DNA from: Pseudonocardia sp. CNS-139
GTDB taxonomy: Bacteria > Actinomycetota > Actinomycetes > Mycobacteriales > Pseudonocardiaceae
Assembly: GCA_001942415.1 (NCBI GenBank)
Contig: MKJX01000033.1
Coordinates: 1 to 64,000, forward strand
Length of the DNA: 64,000 nt
Direction of reading: 5' to 3'
In this document: piece after piece, positions 63,420 through 64,000 of the stretch
How the letters are laid out: every line of letters starts with the position of its first letter
Numbering within the stretch: the first letter of the stretch is position 1
Made by a program: the position numbers and the translations under genes
Notes under the pieces: generated by a model
Seen by the model: the letters and a program-made list of their open reading frames with translations, nothing else
What the model was told of the DNA's origin: nothing
The model's database searches: none

Positions 63420-64000
63420 TATGCACCGTGAACCAGACGGCGCGGGCCGGGAACGGGCCCGTGTTGTGCCACTCGTGCGGCCGGTCGGTCGGGTAGTGCA
63501 GGGCGTCGCCCGCGTGCACGCGGTAGCGCTCGCCGGCCACCTCGACGTCCAGCGAACCGTCCAGCACGAGCAGCACCTCCTCGCCGGGCCGCAGTGGACG
63601 GGTGTCCCCGCTGCCGCCGCCGGGCTCGACCACGGCCAGCACGCCGGCCGCGCGCAGCGGTCCGGCCGGGTGCGCGACCGCGCCGGCCGTGACGCCGTCC
63701 GCGGCGGGCGCCCACTCCGGCGGCGGGCCCGGCCGCTCCCCCGCACGGACGAGCGTCGCGACGCGGGGCGGCGGGCCGCCGTCGTCGACGAAGTGGCCGA
63801 TAGGCCGCCCGAGCGCGGCGGCGAGCTTGAGCAGGGTGGTGACGGTCGGGACCATGTCGCCGCGCTCCACCTTGTGGATCGCCGCCGCCGACACCTCGGC
63901 CCGGGCCGCGAGCTGCTGCAACGAGAGGCCCAACTGCTGGCGGGCCTCCCGGACCTTCGGGCCGATGGCACCGACGATCGGCTCCCACGCCCCGCGTTCC
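63415..64000 (-). CDS. XRE-family regulator with C-terminal cupin (5-prime end beyond window)
   Basis: At least 195 residues are visible. The helix-turn-helix is VREARQQLGLSLQQLAARAE, VSAAAIHKVERGDMVPTVTT, LLKLAAALGRPIGHFVDD; the cupin domain is PLRPGEEVLLVLDGSLDVEV, AGERYRVHAGDALHYPTDRP, HEWHNTGPFPARAVWFTVHT. The frame continues without a start codon past 63970 (WEPIVGAIGPKV), so the N-terminus lies beyond base 64000. XRE-cupin proteins often regulate adjacent amino-acid, nitrogen or nitrile metabolism genes; here the neighbour is the AIR-synthase-like gene. Confidence 0.87.
   Translation of the reverse strand, partial: ERGAWEPIVGAIGPKVREARQQLGLSLQQLAARAEVSAAAIHKVERGDMVPTVTTLLKLAAALGRPIGHFVDDGGPPPRVATLVRAGERPGPPPEWAPAADGVTAGAVAHPAGPLRAAGVLAVVEPGGGSGDTRPLRPGEEVLLVLDGSLDVEVAGERYRVHAGDALHYPTDRPHEWHNTGPFPARAVWFTVHT

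Noticed and set aside
1-64000. tRNA or rRNA genes
   Set aside because: No stretch with tRNA arms, T-loop consensus or rRNA signature was found by eye; small RNAs cannot be excluded.

Overview
The window is very GC-rich chromosomal DNA from an actinomycete, most likely a member of the Pseudonocardiales close to Pseudonocardia. This rests on the many GTG starts, stop/start overlaps of the GTGA and ATGA type, actinomycete-only families (EspG, SAV2177 methyltransferase, Scr1/DUF5753 and DUF397, DUF5808), a D104/K124-type phosphofructokinase, and gene order shared with mycobacteria. No rRNA or tRNA gene was seen.

Layout. 0-3 kb: the edge of an IS5-type transposase, a small conserved gene, and an MFS drug pump divergent from an HxlR regulator. 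3-15 kb: a nucleoside/sugar salvage region (upp, M20 amidohydrolase, purine nucleoside phosphorylase, phosphohexomutase, gamma-glutamylcyclotransferase, lpdA) with the same gene content as M. tuberculosis Rv3303c-Rv3309c. Into it are set a Ser/Thr kinase and a 1.16-kb element consisting of a DUF559 nuclease gene between 55-bp inverted repeats. 15-22.7 kb: EspG, an FHA-ABC exporter, and a giant RHS-vWD lipoprotein translationally coupled to the exporter. 22.9-33.4 kb: a long same-strand cluster of lipid-modifying enzymes (FAD oxidase, DUF1365, two cyclopropane-synthase-type methyltransferases, DUF1295), peroxiredoxin, SigK-type sigma factor, RskA-type anti-sigma factor, molybdoenzyme and MPT70/83-like fasciclin lipoprotein. 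It resembles the mycobacterial SigK regulon collected in one place. 33.5-37.6 kb: a regulator with TPR-like repeats, a coupled operon of two small proteins and a SAV2177 methyltransferase, then a stand-alone hemC. 38-42.4 kb: a Bcr/CflA transporter, a small type I-E CRISPR array without cas genes, a two-component system and a secreted M15-like protein. 42.7-49 kb: carbonic anhydrase, an AraC/NmrA/DUF1772 locus, DUF899 with TetR, hemerythrin and truncated haemoglobin. 49-55 kb: a P1B-4 metal ATPase with ArsR, NAD-dependent formate dehydrogenase with LysR, and modA with a molybdopterin-fold lipoprotein but no modB/modC. 55-64 kb: a decayed Scr1/DUF397 pair, a second secreted M15-like protein, PhoX with a candidate PHO box, a PPi-type phosphofructokinase, and the edge of a possible Nit1C cluster (AIR-synthase-like protein plus XRE-cupin regulator).

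A caution applies throughout. About 28 otherwise intact genes, most of them conserved, are broken by one or more single-base frame changes, nearly all of which look like missing bases. This points to uncorrected sequencing deletions and not to biological decay. For these genes I give the coordinates of the whole gene and the approximate breakpoints. Three intergenic hairpins share the AAAGCCAC/GTGGCTTT core and look like a family of terminators.
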